Of a DNA stretch of 64,000 nt, positions 31,327-43,764 are shown one piece after another. Source of the DNA: Piscicola geometra. Taxonomy: Eukaryota > Annelida > Clitellata > Hirudinida > Piscicolidae. A program made the position numbers and the translations under genes. Numbering within the stretch: position 1 is the first letter of the stretch; the number at the start of each line of letters is the position of its first letter. The notes beneath the pieces were generated by a model. It saw nothing but the letters and a program-made list of their open reading frames with translations. It was not told the DNA's origin and did not search any database. Location of the stretch: positions 8,616,106-8,680,105 of the forward strand of contig OX030959.1 of NCBI GenBank assembly GCA_943735955.1, given 5' to 3'.

Positions 31327-33249
31327 ATGCGTCTTGTGTATTCCATTCTCTCTCTGACACTCCTTCTGTCCTGCTGTGTGGCCATCAAAGTTCTGCTTAT
31401 TCCAATACCTGGATACAGTCACGTGAGAGCTCTTCTTGCGATCGGGAAAAAGTTGGTCGAGAACGGAAACGAGGTTTCTTTTATGGTGGACACGATGTCA
31501 GATAAGAAGTTCAAACCGGAGAGTCGATATGGCGTGAAGTTTGTGGTGTACGGGAAAGGTTCTGACAAGCTGGAAGCCATCCAAAAACTTAGTCATGAGT
31601 GTTTCTACAAGCCACTGCAAGGAATAACTCCCTTGGCAGAAGATTTGAAAAGCTGCCTTTGGCTCTTTTCGGCTATGCTGGAACAGATTCTGCTGGTTGA
31701 AAGTGAAAAAGTTTTGGCTGGGCTGGAACAAGAAAAGTTCGACATCTGTGTGGTAGACTCCTCTCTGGTTCTCAAACTGACCATCCTCATCCCTCACCGC
31801 TTGGGCATTCCTTTTATCACGTACACTGACGTCTTAGATCCGTGGTTGGTCAGGACACCCTACCTGCCTTCCTTCTACCCCAACGAGCTCCTCATGTTCG
31901 ATCCCAACTTCAAACTAGAGGCTTACTCCTTCTATGATCGCCTCAAAAACACCGTAGCTTCAGTTTTCTTCAAGAGCGTCACCCTCTTCAGAGACTGCTC
32001 CGAACAAACCCTCCAAGCCTACAGGAGGTATGGTCACTTTCAAGACCTGGATGAACTGATCTCGAAGTCTCTGCTCTTCTTCGTTCCTGACGACCCAGTC
32101 GCTCAGGCGAGTCTGCCTCGTACTCCAAACATCATCCACGTGGGAGGCCTCACCACAGAACTCTTCTCTCCATCGGCCCTCCCTCTCTCACTCCTCTCCT
32201 TCATGCACCTCTCCAACAACACCATCATCGTCTCTTTTGGCTCCCAAATCACCGAATACCCCAGCGAACGTTACCAAGTCTTCATCGAGGCCTTCAGGAA
32301 ACTGCAGCAGTTCCAGATCATCTGGAAGAGCAAGCTGGACCCTCTCATTTCCACGCCCTCCAACGTCATCATCTCAGAGTGGATCCCACAAAACGACCTC
32401 CTCTCGCACCCTTCAGTCAAACTCTTCGTCACTCACTCCGGCAATAACGGCATTTATGAAAGCATTGTCCACGGTTGGGAGAGTGCATTTCCCATTAATT
32501 TATCCATTTTCATCCTGATTTTATAAAACAATCTCAGTGCAAACTCGATGCCTAGCTCAACTTGCACCTCGGCAACAAACACCTCTCAGGAGTCCCCCTC
32601 ATTGCGATTCCAGTGCAGGCTGACCAGTTCAGGAACACTGCAAGGGTCCTCTCCAGGGGCTTTGGCCTCAGTCTCAGCGTTGCCACCTTCACTAGTCTAG
32701 AGTTCGTCGATGCTGTCATGCAGGTGTGGGTTGTTCTTAAATAATAAAATATAATGAAGTCCAATAAAATAAATTAAAAAAAAATGCATTTCACAATTTC
32801 TAATACTATTAAGGCTCACCCGAAAGAGCTTCAGAACCATCTAAATATACTACTTATAAGTACCAATACAAATATGTAAACTGAAACTTAAATAATGAGC
32901 AGACGAACAAACCTTCCACACTCTCGCCACCCTCCTCCTCACCCAGGTGACGACGAAGCCGCGCTACAAGGACAGCGTCAGGAAGGCCTCTGCCATCTTC
33001 AAGTCAGCCCCCCTCACGCCTGCCCAGAGGGCTGCCTACTGGATCGAACACGTGAGCAAGTTCGGAAATGAGCATTTGAGACCTGCGGGCAATGAGATGA
33101 GTATTTGGGAGTACCTCTTGTTGGACGTCTTGTTGTTTCTGTTCGTATGTGCGACTGTCTTGTCGGTAGGCTTTCTCGTCTGCGTCAAATATCTTGTCAC
33201 GTTTGCCTGCAAGAGGATGGGTGGTCAGCATCCGAAGAAGAATCAATGA
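31327..33249 (+). CDS. UDP-glucuronosyltransferase-like glycosyltransferase (UGT)
   Basis: A membrane-bound family-1 glycosyltransferase of the ER lumen that transfers a sugar from a UDP-sugar to small lipophilic molecules. Exons 31327-32473, 32590-32723 and 32947-33249 join in phase (1, then 0) to 1584 bp, 527 aa, the usual length. Visible: signal peptide (LVYSILSLTLLLSCCVA), N-terminal acceptor loop IPIPGYSHVRALLAIG with the candidate catalytic His, the UGT signature across the first junction (WIPQNDLLSHP, FVTHSGNNGIYESIVHG, then VPLIAIPVQADQ), a C-terminal membrane span (LLLDVLLFLFVCATVLSVGF) and a terminal KKNQ, a KKxx ER-retrieval motif. In the usual signature the Ser-Gly-Asn-Asn stretch reads HGGWNS, so substrate use may differ. 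Acceptor unknown. Confidence 0.92.
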
Positions 33250-33448
33250 AGATACTGCAATGAGTAATTGATGAGTTATTTATATATATTAATTAAATTA
33301 TTATTACATATTTTTACAACTTTGGAGATCTTCAAATGTATACATTTGTGTTCAAAACTTGAATAATGCTTAAACATGCTTTGGACTTGAAGGAATCGAT
33401 TGAACTACATTTCGAAACGTTGGTTTGCTCTATTAACCAGGCCGAATT

Positions 33449-33805
33449 TTTTTCCCAAACATATAGATAAGTTGTTCCATCTTTTGGAAGATGTAAAGGA
33501 ACAGAACAAGCTGGAAGATTCTCAAATAAATCATTAATAGCGGCAATGTTAAACATTCTATATCGAAAATGAGACGTAAATAGTAAAAGTGAAAGACAAT
33601 AAAAGTACATAAACTGAGTTTTTATATTTAGGTTTTGCTTCAGACATTAGGAATTTGATATTTTAAAAATATCAATATCAATAAAATAAAATATCAAATT
33701 TTAAAAGGTAAAAATAAAATGGATAAAACGCAGATCATGTGCAAAAGAAAATGTGCATTTAACACATGCAGCGCGCTTTCTTTCGTGTGCAGTTTATCTA
33801 CAACC
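33449..33805 (-). mobile_element. Truncated second copy of the WRKY/CG-1-ORF element
   Basis: Matches 30114-30469 almost base for base, with the same TIR end (read inward GGTTGTAGATAAACTGCACA from 33805). The open frame 33332-33610 repeats the N-terminal ~55 residues (NDLFENLPACSVPLHL, LYVWEK) but then leaves homology before the DGYRW motif. The copy therefore lacks the DNA-binding core and the other TIR. Confidence 0.8.
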
Positions 33806-33814
33806 TGATTAAAC

Positions 33815-33999
33815 AGAATATCCAATGGTTAAGAATTGCCAACACAGCAAAAAAGTTGAATTTTGATAAAATTAAATGCATTACAATGTTTTAATGCGTT
33901 AATTTTTTTTAATGCGTGAAAATATTTAACGGAGTTAAGATTTTTAACGGCGTTAATTTATTAACGAGTTAATCAAAAGTTAACTTACTTTAGTGCGCA
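33815..33999 (-). mobile_element. hAT 5' terminal fragment (family CTAGAGCTGT)
   Basis: On the minus strand TTAACTTTTGATTAACTCG and ATTAACGCCGTTAAAAAT-type motifs match the left end of the element at 12029, and ATATCCAATGGTTAAGAATTG matches 12435-12455. It abuts the end of the 33449-33805 copy. The outer terminus is altered (GTGCGCAGACC). Confidence 0.55.
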
Positions 34000-34509
34000 G
34001 ACCCATTCTGACACGGGGCGCATTCTAAATTGGGATGGAAAACATACTTTCATAGGGAGCATGCAGCAGCAATATAGATGCAGTTTACAAGCTGCTTCTG
34101 GAAGGAGAGATGTTTTCAAGAGATTGTTTACTTCAATAAACAAGTTCATCTCCCAACCTTATTGCTCACCTGGTTTATTAAAACACACGTTTTAGAAAGA
34201 TTTCACTTTTGCAAAGGTTATTTCTTGCATTGGTTCAGAAGAACATTCATGGTCGTTACGATCGCTGGAAGCATTTAAAACTTGATCACCATTTTAAAAA
34301 ATTTCATTTTATTTCAAATTACTAAAGTGATATTGAATCCACAAACATAAAAGCAAATTCAAGCGCTTCGAAAACTACTCTGGATAGCTCGCAGTTAACG
34401 AACTTTCAATCAATCACTAATAATTTGTATAGCGTCCTTTACTAAGTGAACAAAAACTTTGCGTTTAATTAATCACTAATGAGTCCCTCCGCATCCACCA
34501 GGCTTCAAG

Positions 34510-34970
34510 ATGGTGCTCAAGGTGTACGTTTCGTGTACAACAGGAAACACTGAGGTCATCATTTGACATTGTAGTTACCAAATGAACCTCTTCCACAACC
34601 CCTCCAAACGGCTAAGCTTAATAACATACCATCTCAAAACACATCACCCCAAATACACCACTACCAAAACACACATCCCTCTAATCAGATCACCAAAAAG
34701 ACTACCCCCAAACACCCCCCTCCAAATACATCATCTCCAAACACACCGTTTCCATATATACCCCCTCAAACCACACAACCCCAAAATACACTCTCTCAAA
34801 AAGCACACTACCTCCAAAACACCATCTTCCAGATCCGCAAGAAACAGGACCACATCGTGTGGACACTCGAGTCGAAGAAGATCGAGCACGACGTCGTCGA
34901 CATTGGCGACCCCCTCAACGAGGAGGAGAGGGACTTCATGAGGAAGCACACCACCAAGGTGCTTCATCAC

Positions 34971-35001
<31 letters not shown>

Positions 35002-35340
35002 GTCATCATCATCATTGTCATCCTCATCATCATCCTCATCATCATCCTCATCATCATCCTCATCATCATCCTCATCATCATCCTCATCATCATCCTCATC
35101 ATCATCCTCATCATCATCCTCATCATCATCCTCATCATCATCCTCATCATCATCCTCATCATCATCCTCATCATCATCCTCATCATCATCCTCATCATCA
35201 TCCTCATCATCATCCTCATCATCATCCTCATCATCATCCTCATCATCATCCTCATCATCATCCTCATCATCATCCTCATCATCATCCTCATCATCATCAT
35301 CCTTATCAGCATCGTTTTCATCCTCGTTTTCATCATCACC

Positions 35341-35372
<32 letters not shown>

Positions 35373-38300
35373 CATCATCATCACCATCATCATCAGCATC
35401 ATCATCATCATCATCATCATCACCATCATCATCATCATCTTCAGGGAGACAGGAGTATCACCCAGCCACTGCCTCCTCAAATATTCAACGGAGAAGATTA
35501 TGTGGGGGTGAGTCTAACGCCTGCATCACTAAGCCATGAACACCATCATGAAACCATAATTTCAATCATAATCAACACCAAATCATCGTTATCATTTACA
35601 CATCAACACTACACAATCATCATCACCGAATCATCATTATCATCATCACTAGATCATCATTATCATCATCACCAGATCATCATTATAATCAACACTACAA
35701 AATCATCATCACCAGATCATTATTATCATCATCACCAGATCATCATTATCATCATCACCAAATCATCATTATCATCAACATTACAAAATCATCATCACCA
35801 GATCATCATTATCATTCACACATCAACACTAAACAATCACCAAATAATCATTATCATCATCACCAGATAATCATTATCGTCATCACCAGATAATCATTAT
35901 CGTCATCGCCAGATCATCATTATCGTCATCACCAGATCATCATTATCGTCATCACCAGATCATCATTATCATCAACACTACAAAATCATCATCACCACAT
36001 CATCATTATCGTCAGAATCAGGTCATCATTATCATCATCACCAGATCACCATTATCATCATCCACAGATCATCACTATCATCATCACCAGATCATCATTA
36101 TCATCATCACCAGATCATCATTATCATCATCACCAGATCATCATCATCATCACCAGATCATCATTATCATCATTATCATCATCACCAGATCATCATCATC
36201 ATCACCAGATCATAATTATCATCATTATCATCATCACTAGACCATCATTATCATCTACACACCGACACTACCCAACCACCATCAGGATTACAAGTCCTTC
36301 TTCGACGCGTTGGAGTGGGAGCAGCTCTTCGAGTTCCTCAAGTTGAGCATCCCTGAGGAGGAGGTGGAGTACATGCTGAAGCACGAAGAAGAAGAAGAAG
36401 AGGAGGAGGAGGAGGAGAAGGTGATGGTCGTGTGGTGTTGTGTGGTGTGGTGTGGTTGGGATGATGTGGTTTGGTGATGACGATGATGGTGGTGATGGTG
36501 TGGGGATGATGGTGTGGTGTGTTAGCGGTGAGATGTGATGATTGTGTGGTGGTGGTGTGGTGGTGCGGTGGTGGTGTGGTGGTGTGGTGGTGGTGTGGTG
36601 GTGTGGTGGTGGTGTGGTTTGGTGATGACGATGATGGTGATGATGGTGTGGGGATGATGGTGTGGTGTGGTAGCGGTGATGATGTAGTGATGATCATGAT
36701 AGTGATTATGGTGTGATGGTGGTGTGGTGATGATGATAGTGGTGTGTTAGCGGTGAGATGTGATGATGTTGTGGGATTGGCGATGATGGTGATGATGATG
36801 GTGTAATGGTGGTGGAGATGATTGTAGTTGTGGTGGGGGTGTTGATATTGAAGCATGTATTTAAATTCTTTTTTCCTCAAAGAAAAATGTCGATGAGAAG
36901 TCCTCAAGGAAGGGTGGCAAGGCGACGAAGGCAAACAAGGTTTGCCGTAGAAGATGATAGAACGTACTGCAAAACCTATTGATGCTTGATTGTCCGAAAC
37001 TTAATGGTGCTTCTTTACTTCTAGAAGAAGGATGGCGATGAAAAGTTTGACGATGACAAAGAAAAGGATGAAGAAGATGAAGAAGAAGAAGATGATGATG
37101 ATTATATTAAAAAAGAGAAGAAAAAAGAGAGAGACGACGAGGTTTGCACTAAACATAATTGATGTTACTACTTTGTGAAGGCGAACTCTTTATTGGAGGA
37201 GAATGCATGAGTTGGTCTAATGATGATGTGATGATGAATTGTTGATGATGAATTATTGATGATGAATTATTGATGATGAATTGTTGATCATGAATTATTG
37301 ATGATGAATTGTTGATGATGAATTATTGATGATGAATTGTTGATGATGAATTGTTGATGATGAATTGTTGATGATGAATTGTTGATGATGAATTGTTGAT
37401 GATGAATTGTTGATGATGAATTGTTGATGATGAATTGTTGATGATGAATTGATGATGATGAATTGTTGATGATGAATTGTTGATGATGAATTGTTGATGA
37501 TGAATTGTTGATGATGAATTGTTGATGATGAATTGTTGATGATGAATTGTTGATGACGAATTGTTGATGATGAATTGTTGATGATGAATTGTTGATGATG
37601 AATTGTTGATGATGAATTGTTGATGATGAATTGTTGATGATGAATTGTTGATGATGAATTGTTGATGATGAATTGTTGATGATGAATTGTTGATGATGAA
37701 TTGTTGATGATGAATTGTTGATGATGAATTGTTGATGATGAATTGTTGATGATGAATTGATGATGATGAATTGTTGATGATGAATTGTTGATGATGAATT
37801 GTTGATGATGAATTGTTGATGATGAATTGTTGATGATGAATTGTTGATGATGAATTGTTGATGACGAATTGTTGATGATGAATTGTTGATGATGAATTGT
37901 TGATGATGAATTGCTGATGATGAATTGTTGATGATGAATTGTTGATGATGAATTGTTGATGACGAATTGTTGATGATGAATTGTTGATGATGAATTGTTG
38001 ATGATGAATTGTTGATGATGAATTGTTGATGATGAATTGTTGATGATGAATTGTTGATGATGAATTGTTGATGATGAATTGTTGATGATGAATTGTTGAT
38101 GATGAATTGTTGATGATGAATTGTTGATGATGAATTGTTGATGATGAATTGTTGATGATGAATTGTTGATGATGAATTGTTGATGATGAATTGTTGATGA
38201 TGAATTGTTGATGATGAATTGTTGATGATGAATTGTTGATGATGAATTGTTGATGATGAATTGTTGATGATGAATTGTTGATGATAGATGGGAGAGAGTT

Positions 38301-39991
38301 AATGAGAAGTGATGAAGATGAAGTGCTGATGTTGTAATGAGAAAAGGAGACGTGAGAAGTGGTGATGATAATGATATATTTCGAAATGAAGGGAGACGAT
38401 GAGTCGACTGATGCTGAGAGTGATGGATCTGAAAAGACGAAGAAAAAAAAGAAAGTCAAGGTGATGATGATGATTATTTAAACACGAGTCAATTTTGAAT
38501 TAAATCAACCGTAAAAAGAGACTAGCAATATAATTTCTTGAGAAATCGAATGAACTACACAGAAAGCAAGTGATGACGAGGGTGACAAGGCAGAGGAAAA
38601 AAGTGGAAAAGTAGACTCATTTTAGATTTTATTTGGCTTTATTATTTATTTTGAAATAGATTGACATAAATAGAAAAGATACTATTAATTCGAGTGAAAA
38701 ATTGGAACAAAAATTTAATTTTGTTTGTTTGAAGGCTGGAGAAACAGAAAGGACTGCAAAGAAAGAAATTGCAAAAGAAGCAGACAAAAAGGTTAGAAGG
38801 AGTAAAGCAAGGCCGAGCAAAACGTCCACTAAATTTTTTAAACCTGAAAATTGATTGTTGAAAACCTTCGATATTTTCTTTTTAAAACTTCTAAGTTGTA
38901 TTGTTTTCCACCTCACAAAGGACTCTTCCTCGTCTTCAAGTGATGATGATGATGAGGATGATGATGATGATGACAAGAAAGTTCCCGCTACAAAGCCAGT
39001 GCAGGTTATGCCTGTGGTGCTGTGTGGTTTCATAATTTGGCTTCAAAAACCAAAAGCGTTTTAATAAAACCCAACGCCTCACGACGTCACTTGCTCTGTG
39101 ATGCTCGCAGCTCAACTTTCGCCTCAATGCATCCTCACTTTTGTTTCAGAAATCAGCCGACAAATCTTCTTCCTCATCTGAAGACGACAAAAATGAAGTG
39201 GCGAAGCGAGCACCTGAAAAGAAGGAATCTTCATCTTCAGCATCCTCATCGTCTGACTCATCATCCGAAGAGGAAAAAAAGACGCCGACTAAAGCAGCTG
39301 CTTCAGCTAAATCCACTACGCCACTAAAAGCAGCTACGCCAGCTAAAAGTGGACCTAAAAAATCTTCATCATCATCTTCTTCTTCATCCTCTGAAGATGA
39401 AAAAAAAACTTCTGCCAAAGCAGCTCCACAAGCAAAGACAGCTGCTGCTACCGATAAAACGGCTGTACCAGCAAAGACAAGAGCCAAAAAAGCATCATCA
39501 TCATCTTCTTCTTCATCCTCCGAAGAAGAAAAAAAGACACCTGCCAAAACGCCAGCGAAAAAAGCTTCATCATCTTCATCTTCCTCATCCTCTTCAAGTG
39601 AAGATGAAACAAAGAAAGCAGCAGTGAAAGCTACCGCTGTTGCAAAACCTGCATCGAAAAAAGCATCTTCATCTTCATCTTCTTCGTCTTCTGATTCTGA
39701 TGAGGAGAAAAAACCAGCCTCTAAACCGGCTCCAGCTGTAAAACCAGCAGCTAAGAAAGAATCGTCATCATCATCTTCATCATCTTCATCTTCTGACTCC
39801 TCAGATGGTGACAAGAAAAAGACAACGGCGAAACCTGCTGACAAAAAAGTGAAAAAAATTTCCAAGTTATGCAAAATCGTAAATATATCTCTTTATTTTT
39901 ATTTTGGATGTCCAAATTTTAATGTAAAATTTTTTTATTCCAGGAAACTTCATCCTCTTCCTCCTCTTCCTCAGAAGATAGTTCAGATTGA
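34510..39991 (+). CDS. SH3BGR/SH3BGRL-type protein with long acidic Ser/Lys-rich tail
   Basis: The N-terminus is the glutaredoxin-like SH3BGRL fold: MVLKVYVSCTTGN, IRKKQD, then QPLPPQIFNGEDYVG and DYKSFFDALE, a small cytosolic domain without the redox CxxC. Exons: 34510-34554, 34833-34958, 35445-35507, 36286-36420, 36883-36939, 37025-37141, 38392-38460, 38563-38610, 38735-38791, 38921-39004, 39150-39878, 39944-39991. All twelve are phase 0; together 1578 bp, 525 aa. Exon 4 ends in an 11-Glu run, as in SH3BGR. The remaining ~400 residues are Lys/Asp/Glu then alternating Ser-runs with EDE/EEE and KK-AAxK blocks, resembling Nopp140/SRP40 tails (CK2-type sites). The exon 11 donor could be at 39848 instead. 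It is possible that the last exons belong to a separate nucleolar-type gene, but no alternative start or terminator separates them. Confidence 0.82.
35016..35303. repeat. 9-bp minisatellite (ATCATCCTC)n
   Basis: About 30 almost perfect units in intron 2 of the SH3BGR-like gene, flanked by plain (ATC)n to 35440. Read as protein it gives spurious poly-Ser, poly-His/Pro or poly-Met/Arg frames. Confidence 0.95.
35590..36240. repeat. Compound CAT/TAT repeat in intron 3
   Basis: A variable 21-24-bp unit (CAGATCATCATTATCATCAT plus CAC) repeated through most of the intron between exons 35445-35507 and 36286-36420. Confidence 0.9.
36425..36840. repeat. GT-rich repeat in intron 4
   Basis: GGTGGTGTGGTG and GATGATGGTGTGG units, including a duplicated block (GTTTGGTGATGACGATGATG at 36469 and 36617). 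Confidence 0.9.
37207..38285. repeat. 14-bp minisatellite (GATGATGAATTGTT)n, ~75 copies
   Basis: Very homogeneous array; 14 bp is not a multiple of three, but 42 bp is, giving an open minus-strand frame with a 14-residue period. It fills intron 6 of the SH3BGR-like gene, right after an exon rich in GAT/GAA codons. Rare variants (GATGAC, ATTATT, GATCAT) are scattered. Confidence 0.97.
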
Positions 39992-39999
39992 AACACACA

Positions 40000-41904
40000 A
40001 AGATTTTAAAAAGAAGAAAATCATTTGAAGTGAAAGTTTTTGAACCTAAAAGCATTCAAACTGAAAGTATTTCGCATCGATAAGACTGACGCGAACAGTC
40101 CCTATATCCCTGAGCCATCGATTTTTTCGATATATAGTTTTTATAGATTTAACAATTTATCATTTTATTTTTTGAAATTTAGTTTATATAATACATTTTG
40201 ATGGATTAATAATAATTTTTTATTTAATTATATATTATTCTAAAAAAATAATATTTCGTTTTTTATCCCTAAATAGTTAAATAATTACAAAACTTGTTAG
40301 AGTAAGGTTAGGTTTAGTTTAATGTTAGTAAAATACACTTCTAGATAAATTTACAAGCTAAGATGCCAGTTTTCAAAATATTTTCATTAAAACTATTAGT
40401 AGTTGGAAACCTACCTAGTTTCGATCAAGTGTGCTCCGGGATTTAGGGATTTTTTGCGCCCGCCCTATAATATTCATCCAGTACTTTTGCTTGAAACACA
40501 TTGATGTTTGCGAGTTTTTTATTTTTTCTATTTCTCTAGATCTTATTCATCAGAATTATTTAACTACTGTAGGGGGAGATTGCACAAGACGGAACGATTT
40601 TTAAACGTAGCCTCATAGCTCAATTGCATAAGAAATAAATTTGATTTTAATTTATCCAGCCATTATATTGTACATTGTCTAGTTATGTGAACTCAAACAT
40701 AAGACTAGATAAAAAAAAACAAGTTTTTTTACTTCAAACATGAACACTAAAAAATTCCCTCTTGAGCAACTGGGTTCCCAAGATGGAATGCTTAGTTCCC
40801 TTGATGAAATTATATTGAATTTAATAAAAAATCTCATTTAAACGTTGTATTTATCGTCAAACTTGTTTAGTTATTTAAAGAAATACACCAGTTTGTATTT
40901 TAATGTGAATTGTCATTTAATCGAAATTACTTAACTAAATTAAATTTAGCTTTTAGGTTACTTTTGCAAATTCAACTTTTTTTTGCTCAAGGCTTTCTAG
41001 TTTTCATTTCGATTATGAGGTGCTATAAAGCCGATGTAAGAGCTAATGAATACTAACGGTTTTTAATAATTATAAAATAAATAAATGGTTTATAAGAATT
41101 TTCAGTAGTTTATATAAAGTATATAATCTCTATAGTTTATATAAAATAAGTACTCTCTATAGTCTAAAGAAAACAAATACTCTATATAGTCTATATAAAA
41201 TGTATAGTATATGTAAAAAATATATTCTATATAGTCTATATACTATATAGACTGTATAGAATATATAGTATATAGACTTATCAACTTCTACAGTCTCATT
41301 CTAAATTTCATTTTAGGCAACTATTCGTATTCCATTTTAGGCAACTATGAGTATACTACACATTTATGGTCACAACAGGCCAATCACTTAATTTTTAATT
41401 TTACAACTTGCACACATCAAAACTGTATTGCATCATCTAAATACTAATGAAAAATTAAATTTATACCTTCGAAAGTTGGAAAAAAAATCAAAATGTTATC
41501 TCTCAATATTTAACAATTCTTCTAGAATTCAGTTTTTCAAGTATTCTAATTGAATGAGACAACTTTTAGAAACGAAACCAACATAAAAATGTGCATCTAA
41601 GACGGATGCATAGATATAAAATAAAAATTTTGTTAATTTTTAAATCGTATATATGTAAATAATCTCGTTCCATCTTTGGAACGGTTCATCTAGAGCAACT
41701 TTCTCTAATTATTTGAAGTCTTCGTAAAAACTTTTTCCGTGAAATTTTTCTAAGACTATACATTTTTTCTAATGTTTTGGACAGAAAGTTAAAAACGCTA
41801 TTTCCCCACAAAAATTTCAAACGCTTTGTTTTTTACTTATCTTGTCTATAGATGGTAACGTAAACGTTTCCCATAATCGGTTAAGCCGTAAGGTATAAAT
41901 TACG
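40000..41904. other. AT-rich intergenic region with degenerate transposon ends
   Basis: No exon or protein domain seen. 40571 begins GGGGGAGATTGCACAAGACG, which has a weak inverted counterpart near 41665-41710 (CGTTCCATCTTTGGAACGG...AGAGCAACTTTCTCTA), suggesting an old ~1.1-kb TIR element. 41108-41280 holds a TATATAGTCTATA-type imperfect repeat. Confidence 0.4.
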
Positions 41905-42022
41905 ATTTTTTTTGTCGTAGTTTCTGTTAACGGGTGTAGCGGTCACATTGTGTACGATATGTACACACGGCCACTCCTAGGCAACCTTTTTTACCGCAAA
42001 CCCAAGACTTTGGTTCTGCCAC

Positions 42023-43378
42023 GTGGAAGCAATTTTCCACACGCGCAAAGTGTCAGCAGGACTGACAAAATACTCGTATGTGGTGACGCACATTCCGTTC
42101 CATGTCGTCGAACAGGTTCAAGACCTACTGGTGGAGGTGCCAGGTTCGTCGCCATACGAGACGCTGAAAAAAGCAATTCTACACAGGTGCTGCCAGTCTG
42201 AGGCAAGCATGCTGAGAGAGTTGTTCGGCGACCTGCAACCAGACGGCAGACATCCTTCCCAGCTGCTTCGCCACATGAAGTCACTGCTGGGCAGCAACCA
42301 AATGGACGAAACCATCTTGAAGCAGTTATGGTTCGACAAAATGCCCACTCACATTAAACCAATCCTGGCGGCTTCAATGAGCATCCCACTGGCAGAACTG
42401 GCGTTACAAGCAGACAGGATGGTGGAACTTCAACAAGCCACCATCACACAAGTCTCAACGCCAACTCCACAAGCTTCAGCCCAAACCATTGCGGAGATAC
42501 ATACGTGGCTGCAACAAATCACCACAAGTATGGCCACTTTAGTTGCTAACCAGAATCAACCACGAGGAAGATTTCGTTCAAACAGTCGACACAATTCACC
42601 TCGTTCCAGAAGCCCGAACACCACGTCAGGCATGTGCTGGTATCATCAAACGTTTGGGAAACAGGCACGAAAATGCACACTACCATGCACTTTCACTCAT
42701 TTTGGAAGGCAGGGCCGGACAGTAGGAGCGACATTTGTCCACGGCCAACAAAACAAGAGTCGCCTATTGTTCATAAGAGACGCATGCAACAACCTCAAGT
42801 TCTTAATCGACACTGGTGCAGAAGTAAGCGTCATTCCTCCACCAGTCAATCAGTCTCTCACCCCATCATCGTTCACGCTTCATGCATCCAACAACTCCAT
42901 CATCAAAACGTATGGACAGAAATCCTTGATGGTCAACCTCGGTTTACGCAGGCAATTTCCCTGGGTTTTTCGCGTAGTCGACGTCAAGAAACCCATTATT
43001 GGAGCGGATTTTCGGTTTCATTTCAGTCTGGGAGTGGACATGTCTCGCCAACGCCTAGTGGACAACGTGCCAGAGACAAGCATCGACGATCCATCGTTCC
43101 TCTTCGATAAGAACGAAGGATTCCAAGAAGTGACGTCACGTCGCACCATGAAAATCAAAATTAAAGCGGCGCAACACAAAGAAGGCGTCAAGAAGAGCCA
43201 ACTGAAGCAGGCGATAAAAAAAAGCGCGGGAATTTCCACCCAGAATCATCATCATCACCCCCAGGCGTCTGACGTGGCGGCAACGTCATCGGCTCCAGTT
43301 GTTGTAAAGTCGAAGACGAAAAAGAAGGCGCTACCTAAGTCTAAGCAGACAGCCGTGGTGGCAGACAAGCTGACATGA
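42023..43378 (+). pseudogene. Gypsy Gag-protease frame, N- and C-terminally truncated
   Basis: The frame is open from the LTR junction (about 41990: PRLWFCHVEAIF) so the listed start is not the true one. Gag capsid-like part: FHVVEQVQDLLVEVP, PSQLLRHMKSLLG, LWFDKMPTHIKPIL. A CWYHQTFGKQARKCTLPC knuckle follows near residue 208, then a retroviral-type aspartic protease with catalytic FLIDTGAEVSVIPP near 265 and a hydrophobic GADFRFHF flap region. After about 43130 the sequence becomes Lys-rich and loses homology, where reverse transcriptase should begin. Known gypsy elements encode Gag, PR, RT, RH and IN in this order. Confidence 0.85.
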
Positions 43379-43557
43379 TTCAACAAAACAAGCATTTCCG
43401 CCTCAACCCTCACCAGCCAATCTGCTCATCATTATCATTACCACCCAACTGAGAATGCATTCATGCATGCATCACCCATCAATGCACCAGGAAACAACAT
43501 GTCTTCTACAGATTTTCCATAGCCAATACGTCAGACTTCTCAGATGCAAAAGCATTC

Positions 43558-43764
43558 ATGTACAACTTCACTGTTGGTGAGTGGAGCAACAAAGATGGCA
43601 TCGACCACCACAACAACAACCACCTCACTCTCAATCCGCCAACACCAACAACAACGACTACCAGCTCATCGAACGTCCCGAATACTCAACAGCCACCTCC
43701 AATCCACACAAGGTCCGGCAGGAGGGTGCATTGGCCAAAAAATTTGGCAGATGACGCGACGTGA
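43558..43764 (+). pseudogene. C-terminal tail of gypsy Pol
   Basis: A short frame ending HTRSGRRVHWPKNL, a motif common at the extreme C-terminus of Ty3/gypsy polyproteins (TRSGR.V..P). It is preceded by Thr/Asn/Pro-rich sequence and followed within 100 bp by the 3' LTR. It shows that the deletion removed the middle of Pol and kept its end. Confidence 0.65.

Noticed and set aside
32237..32518. 93-codon plus-strand Ser/Pro/Thr-rich frame
   Set aside because: Alternative phase of UGT exon 1.
34857..35870. Poly-His/Pro, poly-Ser and poly-Met frames up to 337 codons
   Set aside because: SH3BGR-like exon 2 running without splicing into the (ATC)n / 9-bp repeat of intron 2; the donor at 34958 and acceptor at 35445 remove it.
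37323..38459. 378-codon minus-strand frame with a 14-residue period
   Set aside because: Translation of the 14-bp minisatellite in intron 6; perfect periodicity and no flanking signals.
39146..39874. 242-codon minus-strand frame
   Set aside because: Antisense shadow of the Ser/Lys/Glu-rich exon 11 of the SH3BGR-like gene.
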